Under the pieces are notes generated by a model, which was not told the DNA's origin, did not search any database, and was given only the letters and a program-made list of their open reading frames with translations. From the NCBI GenBank assembly GCA_040954595.2, contig CM082590.2, forward strand, positions 7,998,001 through 8,062,000: a stretch of 64,000 bases of DNA. The letters are read 5' to 3'. Positions 34,421 through 46,262 of the stretch are shown in pieces. The translations under genes and the position numbers were made by a program. Numbering within the stretch: position 1 is the first letter of the stretch; each line of letters opens with the position of its first letter. Source of the stretch: Balanoglossus misakiensis (taxonomy: Eukaryota; Hemichordata).

Positions 34421-35837
34421 TGAAATTGCGAATACAGCAAAATGGTATATAGTTTTAAAAGCAGGGAAAGTCAGATTCTAAAACTGCATGTGAAAATCCA
34501 TGTTTGAAATAGCTTCCGGCTAAAAGGGAATTGCATACGCATTTATTATTAAAAGTTACATCATTCATACATGACCTCCATACTCTACCAAAAATAAACT
34601 GTCTTTTACCACAGAAAAAAATGGATGTACATACAAACACACACACACACATGCATGCATACACACACACACACACACAGACACACGCACGCATGCACAC
34701 ACACACACACATATACACATCACCCCTGCACAAAATATCAAACAGTTGAAAATCTGAAAATATCACAAAAGCATTTTTGTAACAATTCTGCATGTGCCTA
34801 CATGTACATGGATCCTAAACACCAGATGGGCGTTACCCCTAGCAACAGCCAGGCAGAGTGTCATCAACTTATTCATATATACATGTACGGTATGTCATTG
34901 AAATTTCACCTCGTAGCTTTGCATACAGTACTGCAATATGTCTAGTGGTGAAAACATTATTTTTTTATTGCTAAGATCCCCTTAAATTTATTTTGCTTTT
35001 TGCTGCAAGATTAAGACGTGATACTGGTTGTATTTGTAACAAGTGGTTCGGGTAAGTCATTTCGATTAATTAATCAGATCATCATCATTAATGAACAGCG
35101 TTTATTAGTGTTTGGGTAAAAATTATCCAAAACGTGCCTTCCCACACACGCACACAGACACTCACTGACCCCAGCATCAATGAACTCCTACACAGAATAC
35201 TATCAGAATTCTTATAGGAAAACAATCGCTAACTTTTGACATCATTTGTTGATGGGCTTTTCATGTTATTCTGTTCAATGAAACATGTTAAATGACCAGT
35301 TGTTATAACTCTATCGGCACCCTCCCTGTACATAGGTATACCGGTATAACATACTTGTAAGAATATTTCTACAATATATTTTTTGGTTCTGACCAAAATT
35401 AAAATGATGAAAGTAGCTGTATAAGAAGGTGTACGGCATACTGAGAATCAGGAAATGATAATTTGATTTCGAATAGTCAGCCCAACCTTACAGTGGTATG
35501 CTAGACCAGTGTATTTCGAACAATATACAGTGTCCAGCCAGACACTGAGAATATTGTTTTGTTATTTCAAACTGTTGCCCCCATCTCAGCAACTACCAGC
35601 AACATCACAAGAGGCACATTTCCAGGCCATTAGGTCAGAAATGCAAGCATATGTGATGTTATAAATGCTGGTATTTTCTGTAAATAGGAGAAACTTAAAT
35701 CTATAGAAAAAGTGAATGGAATATTTAACTTTCCATATGTTGTGCTTTTAAATTAGAGGGTAGGCGATGTCACATCAGTGGCTGTGGGTATCACGTCCCA
35801 GTTTCTGGTGAGTCAAAGTACTGTGAGTTGCAATCTA

Positions 35838-36412
35838 GTGTACCTGCTACATTGTAAATCATTGCAAACAATGTGATTGTTACTTTGTATTACACTGTAG
35901 TCTAACGGCTACAATGTACATCATTTCAATCAATGTGATTGTTACTTTGTATTACACTGTAGTGTAACTGCTACAGTGTACATCATAGCAAACAATGTGA
36001 TTGTTACTTTGTATTACACTGTAGTGTAACTGCTACATTGTAGATCATTGGAAACAATGTGATTGTTACTTTGTATTACACTGTGGTGTAACTGCTAAAA
36101 TGTACATCACTGCAAGCAATGTGGTTGTTACTTTGTATTACACTGTAGTCTAACAGCTACACTGTACATCATTGGAAACAATGTAGTTGTTACTTTGTAT
36201 TACACTGTAGTCTAACTGCTACAATGTACATCATTGGAAACAATGTGATTGTTACTTTGTATTACATCGTAGTCTAACAGCTACAATGTACATCATTGGA
36301 AACAATGTGATTGTTACTTTGTATTACACTGTAGTGTAACTGCTACAATGTACATCACTGCAAACAATGCGATTGTTACTTTGTATTACACTGTATCTCA
36401 TGGAAAACAATG
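35838..36412. repeat. ~61-bp tandem repeat, about nine copies
   Basis: Each unit has TGATTGTTACTTTGTATTAC followed by ACTGTAGT(G/C)TAACTGC and a TACA(A/T)TGTACATCATTG block. A dyad TTACACTGTAGTGTAA is near-perfect in several units. No coding potential is seen. Confidence 0.9.
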
Positions 36413-36419
36413 CCTCATT

Positions 36420-37562
36420 ACATTTTATGACATTTTCAATTTACTTTGATATAACATGTATTGGTTGACTGAGACACTATGTCCAGTGGGAACCATATGC
36501 CAATGCAGTGTTATTATACAGGAAAGTCGCACATGTGCAGTTCAGATGACCCTTCCCTTTAGAATTCTCATCACATGACAACCATCTGATCATGTACATA
36601 GATATCATCATAGGCCTTGTACGTATATCGATAACATACACTATCATATTTGGATATCTACCAATGTCTTTATATTATTGTAACGGCAATAAATTTGCAA
36701 GTGAAGCATTTGTATGGCCGTATGGTACTCATAGTATTAATATCATAGTTTAGTATCCATGGCAACAGTTCTTGCTTAGCAACAGGCACATAATCTACAC
36801 TCATATGGGTATGTACATCATGCAGACTCAATATTAACAAACTTCTGGAATTAAATACGTAACTTAACGTATCTCATCTCTGATAAATTCTGCAGAAAAA
36901 TAAATGTTATTTCAGACCATAATAAGTGGAACGAACCGATGAGGGAGAAAAGGTTAAATTGAGGAGAAACAAAATTTTCCTAGAAATTGCAAATTTTATT
37001 TTGAAATCTGAAAATAACTGACACCACAAAAGCCAGATTTAGCATGTACGCATTCATATTACAGAAATATTTTTATTCAAATCCTGAAGCAGCTTTCGCT
37101 CACCATTATGAATTCGTTTGGTGTCAGCTTGGCAAACAGGAATATTCAAAACAAATTTAGTTTCACGACAACAGGCGATTAAATAGACTTTCTGTACACA
37201 GTCTGCCAGATGGCGTCCGTGCATTGGTAAATCAAGGATACAGTGTGGACACTTGTCATTGACATATCGCCTGATCAGTTCTGCTACTGGCTTGAATCAA
37301 TTTGGCGGAAAATTTGGGAAGCAGTATATTCGTGTATAGATGTGAGTACATGTATATTTGGAGTTTTATGAACTGAATCATTCTCATTCTACTGTGAAAA
37401 CGCTATGTAGACACTACAGTTAGATTGATACATGGTATTTCTGTCCTTTGAAAGTGATTCTGGGAACTGATTAACTTTATAGTCTAACAGTTGCTATTTT
37501 TTGTTGATGTATGTACATGTATGTATATATGTATATACCGTAAGTATGTACATGTATGTAAG

Positions 37563-37601
<39 letters not shown>

Positions 37602-38070
37602 ATCGGTATATACCGTCTTGTGTGTGTGTGTGTATGTGTATAGTATTAGATAGATACTGAACCAGAATATTGTGTTTGTTTGTAGAGTCATTTAGAGTCT
37701 GGAATTTATAGCTGACATATTTGAAATAATTGGCGATGTACATGTAGCCAACAATGGCAATGAATACATAGTCAGTGCTTCTAGGGAAAAGACGTCGGCA
37801 CAGTAATTAACAATCAAACCTTAACAGTTCCCGGGGGCACTCCCATTAGAAGGACACATATGTATACTGCGGTTTTATCTGACCTCACTGTCCTGCCATA
37901 TGTAGAACACTTTTATTATGTATACGCTAGATGTCATTAAAAGACAACATGATGGTTTTGATAAATGAGTTTTGAGAATGGTAGCCGTTTGTTCTTTGCG
38001 ACAGTAGCCTTCGTACTTCGGGGACAGATTCATAGTAATCAATATGTCAATATATAATTATTACAATAAT
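36420..38070. other. Intergenic, no gene seen
   Basis: AT-rich sequence upstream of the first transporter gene. It includes a GT/ATGT microsatellite at about 37500-37640. I see no exon set that joins in frame. Confidence 0.5.
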
Positions 38071-38075
38071 TGGCC

Positions 38076-38141
38076 AAGTCTCGCGAGATCTCACTAGCCA
38101 AGTCTCGCGAGATCTCACTAGCCAAGTCTTGCGAGATCTCA
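38076..38141. promoter_or_regulatory. Three 24-bp repeats of the TCTCGCGAGA palindrome
   Basis: TCTCGCGAGA occurs at 38079-38088 and 38103-38112, with a one-base variant TCTTGCGAGA at 38127-38136, exactly 24 bp apart, each followed by TCTCACTA. In mammals this palindrome is the CGCG element of housekeeping promoters bound by BANP. It lies about 650 bp before the first MFSD6-like start codon. A related ACTCGCGAGA sits at about 54300, about 320 bp before the second gene. Promoter role inferred. Confidence 0.55.
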
Positions 38142-38469
38142 CTATAAGCAGAAAATCATCTATTGAGCTCCCGTTGTTACACGAATGTAAAACTGCTGCC
38201 AATGTAACTGGTGATGTAATTTGTCATTGAAAGTTTGAGTCGTGCAACAGCTGGAACTATTTTATAAATCTGAGGGCTGGGGTTTATTGCTTGACAATGC
38301 AGCAAGTTAAGTATCATAGATTTAGTGCAGACACCATTTATGTTAGGTTCACATTTTCACTGTTAACCCATCACTTATTCATTGTGGGTGCATTGTAATT
38401 GTATTATAAAATTGCCTAACAGATGCATACAATACATAATTGGCATTGCCCCTTTCCCTTACAAAAACA

Positions 38470-38620
38470 TTCTGTTGACATCTAGAGAATTCTATAGACT
38501 ATTGAGTTCCTTTAGAAGTTTATAGAATTTCTCTGCACATTTACAGATTTCTATGTAGCTTTGGACACATACTGTATTGAATTTTACAGAAATATCGAAA
38601 CCTATAGAATGCTATAGACG
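38470..38620. repeat. Degenerate 'TCTATAGAATT' repeat
   Basis: Repeated short palindromic phrases (TCTATAGA, ATAGAATT) at irregular spacing. The same family is at about 57418-57575 and 62350-62695. Confidence 0.5.
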
Positions 38621-38793
38621 TATATATGTTGAAAAGTATTTTCAACAGCCACTGTCATACTCCTTGAAAAATATTGAGAGAGGTCTAAGACCGTTTATTT
38701 TCTGTGCATTAGGTTGATATACATCGTGTAATAGTCCATGATTCTCCAACACCAGGCCGGGTGCACAGAAACTGGATTGGTGAATACAGAAAC

Positions 38794-39836
38794 ATGGCTG
38801 AACCGCAACCAGAACAAGGGAAAGCTACAGAAGACGGGACGAACGAGAAGACGTCTATTACGTCTGGAGACGGCAATGCCAAGGAGGGCGAATCCGACTG
38901 CCGCCAATGTATGCAGATCGACAAACGATTGCTGCCGTCAAAGCTATTTTATTTCTTCTTCTTCGGGGGTTTGGGGGCGGTGTTTCCGTACTTGACGATC
39001 TACTTCAAGCAACTGGGTCTCGACCCGCTGCGGATAGGCCTCCTGAGCGGTATTCGCCCCTTCCTGGGATTCGTGAGTGGGCCCTTGTGGGGCGCGATCG
39101 CCGACCGCTACCGGGCGCGGAAAGTGATGTTGATACTGTCGCTGTGCGGGTGGATTGCGACGCTGATGGCACTCGGCTTCGTGCCTGCAGCCGCTGAAGG
39201 CAAGTGTCCCGTGACCGCGGCCGACATGCAGCACTACTTCAACAAATCCGGGCGGGACTTCCGTAACCGTGACGCCGCGAGGGATCACCGATCCATGAGT
39301 GACGTCGTCACGCACATGACCTGCGGAAGCTGTGCGTTCCCGGATATGGCACAAATGGAATCCTTGCGATCAGCAGGTGGACAGGATCGCACTCCAGACA
39401 TGCACGCAGAATCAAAACTCAACAGGAGAGGGGCGATGGCCCAGGACCAAGAAATCCAATCTTACATCGCCGTCATGAACAACCAGGAAGACAACAGCTG
39501 GTTGTACGACGAGGAAAGTCTTCAGAATTTATTCATCATTCTGATGGCTCTCATCGTGATCGGGGAATTATTGCAGTCACCGACGACAGCATTAGCGGAC
39601 ACCGCCACTTTGGACAACTTGGAAAATAATTTACACAAGTATGGGCATCAGAGGGTGTGGGGAGCTGTTGGCCTCGGTGCATGGTAAGACCTTGTCATAT
39701 AGACAGACAGACAGACAGACAGACAGACTGACTGACAGATAGACACACAGACAGACAGACAACCAAATATAGTAGTGCCGAATAAAGTAGAATTCTTCTT
39801 CTTTGATAATGATGCTGATGACGACGATGATAATGG

Positions 39837-39867
<31 letters not shown>

Positions 39868-39890
39868 AATGATGATGATGATGATGATTG

Positions 39891-39967
<77 letters not shown>

Positions 39968-42900
39968 GTGATAATGATGATGATGAGGAGGAGGAGGAGG
40001 ATGATGATGATGAGGATGCCCCATCAGCCAGCTTGCATAATACAGGCTTTAGAGTAGCTATTTTTACAACCACTGCATTTATGAAACAAAGTATATATTT
40101 CCTCTGACAGTTCCTTCACCGTGGGTGCGCTGATCAACATGACGAGACAAACCACGACCAAGTGCGGCGTCGAAATCGTATTCAGTGACTACCATATCGC
40201 CTTCTACATCTTTGGAGGAATGCTGCTGGTGGCAGTGGTAGTGGCCACACAACTTAAATTTGCGGTGGGTCCCAGCCAATCAAATTATAAACCTTTCCAC
40301 CATTATGGTTCGGTCCAAGTTCATTGTTTTCTAATGGCAAAGTTGGACCGCTAAAGAGGAAACCAGGGGTGAAAGGGTTAAACCACGTTTTAAATCTGGG
40401 TGTATATCAGTCATAAATTTTCGAGACTTTGAAATACCATTGCTCATTATTTTTGCAAGTTCTCATCTAAAACTAGCTTTGTTTTAAGAATAAAATAATG
40501 TTATTTGAGACAAGTTTTATAGATGATTGGACTCAAAAATACTATTTACTAATCAAATATTTATTTTTATACAGGCCCACGACAAAGATCAACCATCACA
40601 GCATAATTTGGGTTCCCTACTTAAGATTTTATGCACGGTGCATTATATGTCTATTCTTGTAGTGTCTTTTTTCATGGGTGTGTGCAACGGACTCGTTTAT
40701 GGTTTCCTGTTCTGGCACCTTGAAAACTTAGGTGAGAAATGTCATCTGAAAGTTAAAGGTATACAGTCACCTCTAATTTACATATGTCTATATATGGTCA
40801 ATAGGGCGTGTCAAAGTCTTTGAATGACCATGAGGTGGTGCAGTTTTTTTTTTCGTATTTGCCACCGACTGAAAATATGTGATTGGTTAAATTTGAATTT
40901 ACCCTGGTAACAGTTTAACTTGCATAGGTGACCATATACCTTTAACATAATTCTTTTAAAAAAATGCAGTTCTTTTTACTGAAAAACAAGCAATTTGTAA
41001 AGAAAGTCAATGCAGGTGGTAGCAACGATCGGCCATAAAAACAAATGAACAAATCCCTACATGTTGTCTATGATATAATTTGTATCAAAGGAGTATACTG
41101 CCCACTGTGTTATATAAACCATAATACACTAACATGTTGAAAATTTATTTTTAAAGCAGCCACGAAAGAAAAGATCACAACATCAATCAAAGTTATGTTT
41201 GATGGCTTCAATGAAAATACCGCACACATGCATGATTACCGACACAGCCACAGGGCACTAACGATGAATTATTTCGCAGGTGCCTCGCAGCTGTTGCTAG
41301 GAACAGCCAGTGTGGTGATTTACGGGTCAGAGGTCATCATGTTCTTCCTGACGCATCGACTGATATCGATCATCGGCCACATGGCTATCTTGTATTTGGG
41401 TCTCGTTTGTTATGCGGCGAGGTTTATGATTTATTCGCAGCTTGTCGACCCCTGGTGGGTCATACCTGCTGAAGTTTTACAAGGTAAACGTTTATTTGTA
41501 ATTTTTTTTTTTTAAATGGAAGTATCGTTAATCGCCATTGCTTATTTCAAATTTCGCGTAAGCTCTTTGACATGCAGGACACTTTCGTAATAAAGAATGC
41601 AGTTAATTAGAAATGCAAACACGCGAAACGCTTTCTGTATTCCAAATGGCCGCCAACCTCGAGACTGAGATAACAAATAACTTAATGTCTTCATGAATGT
41701 CAAGGTGCCAATGAATGTATTTCCCATAACGATAGAGATTGGCAGCCATTTTGAATTTAGAAAGTGGTTCTCAATTAGCATTTTGAAGCAACTACATTCT
41801 TTAATTTTTAATACAAAAGTTTACAGAGTTTGTAGACATGGAGATTTTAAATTTGTTTCAGACGCGAACCTCCTGAATCCGCTTTCCGTTTGTCGTCTCC
41901 ACTGACAACGATCTGTGTTTCCTTCTGCTTACAACAAGAAGTTGGCGGCCATTTTGAATTCAGAAAGTGGTTCGAAATTTGCATTTTGAAGCACTACATT
42001 CTTTATTATGAAAGTGTTCACGGCAATTCTGTATATAAAGAGTTTATAGACATTTATACTTTAAATTTGTACACTTTCTGTTTGTCGTCTGCACTGACAA
42101 CGATCTATGTTTCCTTCGACAGGGATAACGTTTGCCGCTGTCTGGACGGTGCTCGCATCCTACCTCTCCCTGGCCGTACCGAACGCCTCATTCGCGACCA
42201 TGCAGGGAATTTTACACGGCATCTACTGGGGCCTGGGCAGCGGTGTTGGGAACATGCTGGGAGGGGTGTTTGTGGATTTCTTTGGTGCTGTTCGAACGTT
42301 TGCTGGTTATTCGATTGCCAGTTGCGTTGTCTTGGTTCTCTTCATAATTGTTCAAAGGGTAAGTGCACACATACGATGCTACATTTACAGGTGGGGCAGG
42401 ATTCACTTACTATTTTCGAAACACGTTCTGCAAATTGTCTATTTTTGACCATCAGTCCTCTTAATCCTTCATTGAAAAGAAAATATTATTCTGTTTAGGA
42501 AAGGTACAGTAATGCCATCGAGCCTCATTTTATAACAAGTTATTTTTCATCCATGCCCTCAATAACTTGAAAAATATAATGTTAAGCTCTGTATTCTGCC
42601 CTTAATGGCTGTTTGTCAAGTGACTGTAATTATAACCACAAATCTAGTTGGTTTAGTAGTGTCCTTATCCAAGAGCCAGATGGCACTTCTGTTTGCCTGT
42701 CAACATATCAATTCAGATCACAATATTTTCTACAATATTGCAGCACTCTATCTGAATCCAGAACTCATCTATGCCAGGTGCTTAACCCTTTCACCCCCAG
42801 TTCCCTCTTTAGAGGTCCAACTCTACCATAGAAAACAACAGATCTGGACCAAACCATGGTGGTGAAAGGGTTAACTATAACTTAAAGGGACAAAGTCTCT

Positions 42901-43446
42901 CTCTTGCTGCCCATTTTCCATTAATTATGTTTGATACAAAACACCGTTTATGTTATTCTACATGTGGATATATAGTGAATCAACATTCAACCACACACAA
43001 CTTCCATCCCGTTTGTAAGATATGAGAGTAAAAATCTCGCCAAAATGAATGAATGGTAAACACTGATTATTCAATTTTGACGAGTTATCACTCTTGTGTC
43101 TACAAGTGGGATGGAAGTTGTGTGTGGTCGAACGTTGATTCACTATATATCCACATGTAGAATAATATAAACAGTGTCTTCTATCAAATATAATTAATGG
43201 GAAAAGGGCAGCGAGAGAGAGACTTTGTCCCTTTAACTATAACTTCATCTTAAAACACCCTTTCCACAGATTTTTCCAAGACCGAAGTCAACCCAGGGAG
43301 GATACGACGAACTAGACGGCGACGTCAAAATGACAAGCGTGGTGAAAGGCGAGGACCAAAAGCGCGACGCTGATGCTCAAAAGACAACGTTATTGCCGGT
43401 AGAGGTGGCCGCAGCCAAAGGAATTCCCGGACCAGATTTTGATTAG
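38794..43446 (+). CDS. MFSD6-like major facilitator transporter A
   Basis: Six coding exons: 38794-39683, 40111-40264, 40575-40731, 41280-41483, 42123-42358 and 43270-43446. They give 605 residues, all junctions GT-AG with consistent phases 2,0,1,1,0. An acidic cytosolic N-terminus (~45 residues) precedes membrane segment 1 (about 50-72). The MFS motif A appears as GAIADRYRARK near 100-110. A long hydrophilic loop (about 135-245) separates the early helices from the MFSD6-type block SPTTALADTATL near 272, YGHQRVWG follows, and further helices run through exon 5. The C-terminal tail is charged and cytosolic. MFSD6 relatives are 12-helix plasma-membrane proteins of uncertain substrate, and no substrate can be read here. 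The start ATG (AACATGG context) follows a possible leader acceptor at 38755. Intron 1 carries GACA and GAT microsatellites. Confidence 0.87.
39697..40015. repeat. (GACA)n and (GAT)n microsatellites in transporter A intron 1
   Basis: About 39698-39760 is GACA-rich; 39808-40012 is almost pure GAT with GGT and GAG interruptions. Poly-Asp or poly-His frames here are artefacts. Confidence 0.95.
40290..40380. repeat. Small foldback element, 'CCCTTTCACC' family
   Basis: CCTTTCCACCATTATGGTTC at the left pairs with GGGTGAAAGG at the right. It lies in intron 2 of transporter A. Confidence 0.6.
40753..40945. repeat. Foldback element F3 in transporter A intron 3
   Basis: TTAAAGGTATACAGTCACCT at the left and AGGTGACCATATACCTTTAA at the right, as in the copy at 26160. 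Confidence 0.85.
41735..42118. repeat. ~205-bp tandem duplication ending at an exon acceptor
   Basis: GGCAGCCATTTTGAATTTAG and the following ~190 bases (about 41740-41935) recur at about 41945-42118. The second copy ends in the acceptor of transporter A exon 5. The first copy keeps a decayed version of the same branch/acceptor stretch (TTTGTCGTCTCCACTGACAA). Confidence 0.75.
42783..42872. repeat. Small foldback element, 'CCCTTTCACC' family
   Basis: AACCCTTTCACCCCCAGTTC on the left pairs with GTGGTGAAAGGGTT on the right. It abuts the F1 element. Confidence 0.7.
42884..43234. mobile_element. Complete foldback element F1 with 11-bp target duplication
   Basis: 351 bp with inverted arms of about 150 bp; termini AAAGGGACAAAGTCTCTCTC and complement. 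Both sides carry the direct repeat AACTATAACTT (42873-42883 and 43235-43245), which fits a target-site duplication. Non-coding, so it is MITE-like. An 11-bp duplication would fit a Mutator-type transposase source (inference). It sits in intron 5 of transporter A, 36 bp before the exon 6 acceptor. Confidence 0.88.
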
Positions 43447-43449
43447 AAT

Positions 43450-46260
43450 GCACACGCAGACTATGAACAGTTACGAGATTACGAGAACTTTTATCCAGTC
43501 TTGCAACGCGTTGAACAAATCCATTTTTACTTTAAAACCACACATTTCCAGGGTAACCATTTCAGGGCTGAAAACATAATTTTTTTTTCATAAACCTCCT
43601 TTACAGCAGTACTTTGCATTGATATATTAAACAACTTCATGGTGGATTCAGATCTTTGGTCACAATGAACAATTTGGTGTCAGTTATGTCACATGATTAT
43701 CTATTGGTCAAAACATTTTCATGGTTTATCTAAAAATTAAACAATGGCATATATTAACATTATATCATATTTTAAACAAACATGGCGGTATGCTATTTGA
43801 TTTGACCACATGTACGGTGACATTCTCTCATATTAGTGGCAATTTTATGTATTATATCGATAGCAGAGAATATATTTATCCAATTATTAATTTTGCTATA
43901 TAAGCAACTGTGAGTGTTTAAACAATCTGACTTTTGCTCTCACAATGACCTATCATTGACTGAAATATTAGTCATACAGCTTTCGACAATTAAAGGTCTC
44001 ATGCCATGCTTTGGAAAGTTTTCATTTTTCCACGTCAAAAGCTCACCTAGGGTACCTGTCTATGCATTGCCTATTGTGTCGGTTCCGAAAAATGTGCACG
44101 AATGCCGGAATTTGCCCCCTTTTTTCATGCCTGTGATCGGGGAGCCACTTCGCACTCGAGCCAGGCGAAGGTATTTGCATATGGACAAACAAGTACACTA
44201 CGTCGTAGTGTACCATTCTGTTTACAGTAAAGTGTAATTATCGGTCCATGAGTAATTAAGTCCACAGACAAAGACAAGCTATATAAACAGTGTTCAAAGC
44301 AAAGGAAGCCCTTGCCTCACATTGCAGGCAGAGGATTTACAAAGGTTTGAAAGACTATTTGTCCACATCAAGATAAGTCTTCGGCTTAACTTCGAAAAGC
44401 CGAAAAAAATCGACTGAGTTGGGTTAGGTGTACACGCCCACCCGCCACTTTTACTTGCTTGTTATCTAAGCACAAGGGGCAAAACGCATTGCAAGATAGT
44501 AACATACGTTAACTTCAAGACCCAAATAGTGATTTTACGCGTGGTTGTATAGGGCATGGCATGAGACCTTTAAATTAGGTTATTGTATTCTCATGGTGAA
44601 CATATTTTGGAGTGAAAATTTGAAATTATTTAATGATACAAGTGAAATAACCAGATACACGTCTTGGTATTAAGGACAACAGCTATTTACAGTCACCTCT
44701 TACATTTACATATATCCATATATGGTCAAAGGGCTTGCTATCGCTGCAGTGAATTATCAAATGACCATTTTCCACGCCAGCCATCAGCGACGTTTCTCAC
44801 TGATCGATCGCAACTTTTCGGCTAAATTTAAAGTCATACAAATTATGTGGACAGACATCACAGCTATCTCAAGAATCTACATAAATCAAGTGTGCTTGAT
44901 CGGGAGTTGGAATAGCAATGGGTTCAATGGTGTTACTGAAAATACCCTAGAGTTTGTAACTTTGAATGATTTTACAACAAAAATGTCCACGTGACATACT
45001 GTCTTTCGACAACATTGGATATTTGATGATTTGCAATAAAAGGGGGCTTATTGATTCATGTCAATGAAATTGCTATAACACATGCAATGTGGATGTCATT
45101 GCTTACCTTTTAAAGCTACTGCAGACTCTGCTCAATACCTCACAGTAGAGTTGACTGTCGGCCATATTTGGGTGCAACACCTGTTTATTTATCTTACTTA
45201 AGCTTGGGCTTCAAGTTCCAATGAGTTGTTGATAATGCTTCTGTATTTATCCCTCAGTTGGTACATCTATATGAATTAAGTTTAAAAGAAATTTTGTGAA
45301 AATAATGCCAAACATAATGGCTCATGGGCATATAAGAAATAAAATATCAAATGTATAAATAAAATTGTTCATTCTCATCATTATGCATTTATTTATTTAT
45401 TTATTATTTACACTTTTACTGGGCGACTGATAGTGTCAACATTGCAATATCAAGTTTTAAAACTACAAATGAACAGCATCATTTTATGAGTCGGTTTTGG
45501 ATGTGGTAGATGTGCAAAAGTTGGTCGAAATAACTTGGGTTCATACTTGAAGAAAATCATCTAAGAGATTGTTCGCCAAGTATACATATTATTTGCCTGT
45601 GGGCAGAGGTCACTGTGGTATGATATTGATACAGTGTGTCTCATTTACTTCACTACAGTTCAGTGATGTTGTTAGTGCGCCATCACTGGTCAGATGTTTA
45701 CAGTTTAATCGCTACAAGTGATCTACAAAAAAAAAATCATAGGCGTTGGTGGCGTACTGTACTATTCTAAGCGTCATTTAACCTCACAGATAATTACGTC
45801 TGGCCCCATGACTTCCTATATAAACATCCCTTTCTCTCTTAAAGTGAAGCGGTCATCGCACCGTGTTTGTTTGTTTATAAACAGTACAATTCATCCACAA
45901 ATCTCTGAAATAGGATCATTCTTAGCAAAGACTGGGCATGACATCAACTGAAGATCCTAGTAAGTCATGGCGACTGCAGTGGGGTTTGCGCAGGTATGGG
46001 AGGACATATTCTCATCTAGGGGGATACGCGACGACCACTTCCCTTTAATCAACACACCCACATACATGACTACCATTATATGGTATTGTGCAACCGTGTT
46101 TATTCAAGATTCAATTGCGGCGTAACAAGCTTAGTTCTAGGAAAATTGACTTTACACCAAGTTCAATAAGACTTACTATTTTCTAAATGTTTCATGCATG
46201 CATGCAAATTCACTCTTCTTTTTGTAGTTATTCTTGGTGACGAAGTTCGGGCGGTCAGCA
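43450..46260. other. Intergenic, no gene seen
   Basis: AT-rich. Contains an F3 fragment near 44688-44730 and the interspersed repeat at 45842-46052. No splice-consistent open frames were found. Confidence 0.5.
45842..46052. repeat. Second copy of the repeat at 30563-30792
   Basis: Shares GTTTGTTTATAAAC, AATTCATCCACAAATC, CAACTGAAGATCCTAGTA and ATTCTCATC in the same order. Confidence 0.75.
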
Positions 46261-46262
46261 GG

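Noticed and set aside
35748-35812. Exon-like block (TTAG acceptor, GTGAGTC donor) before transporter A
   Set aside because: The acceptor tract is weak, no partner exon joins it, and it lies next to a tandem repeat; not enough to list.
39775-40107. Poly-Asp, poly-His and poly-Met frames
   Set aside because: They are the GAT microsatellite in transporter A intron 1 read in different frames.
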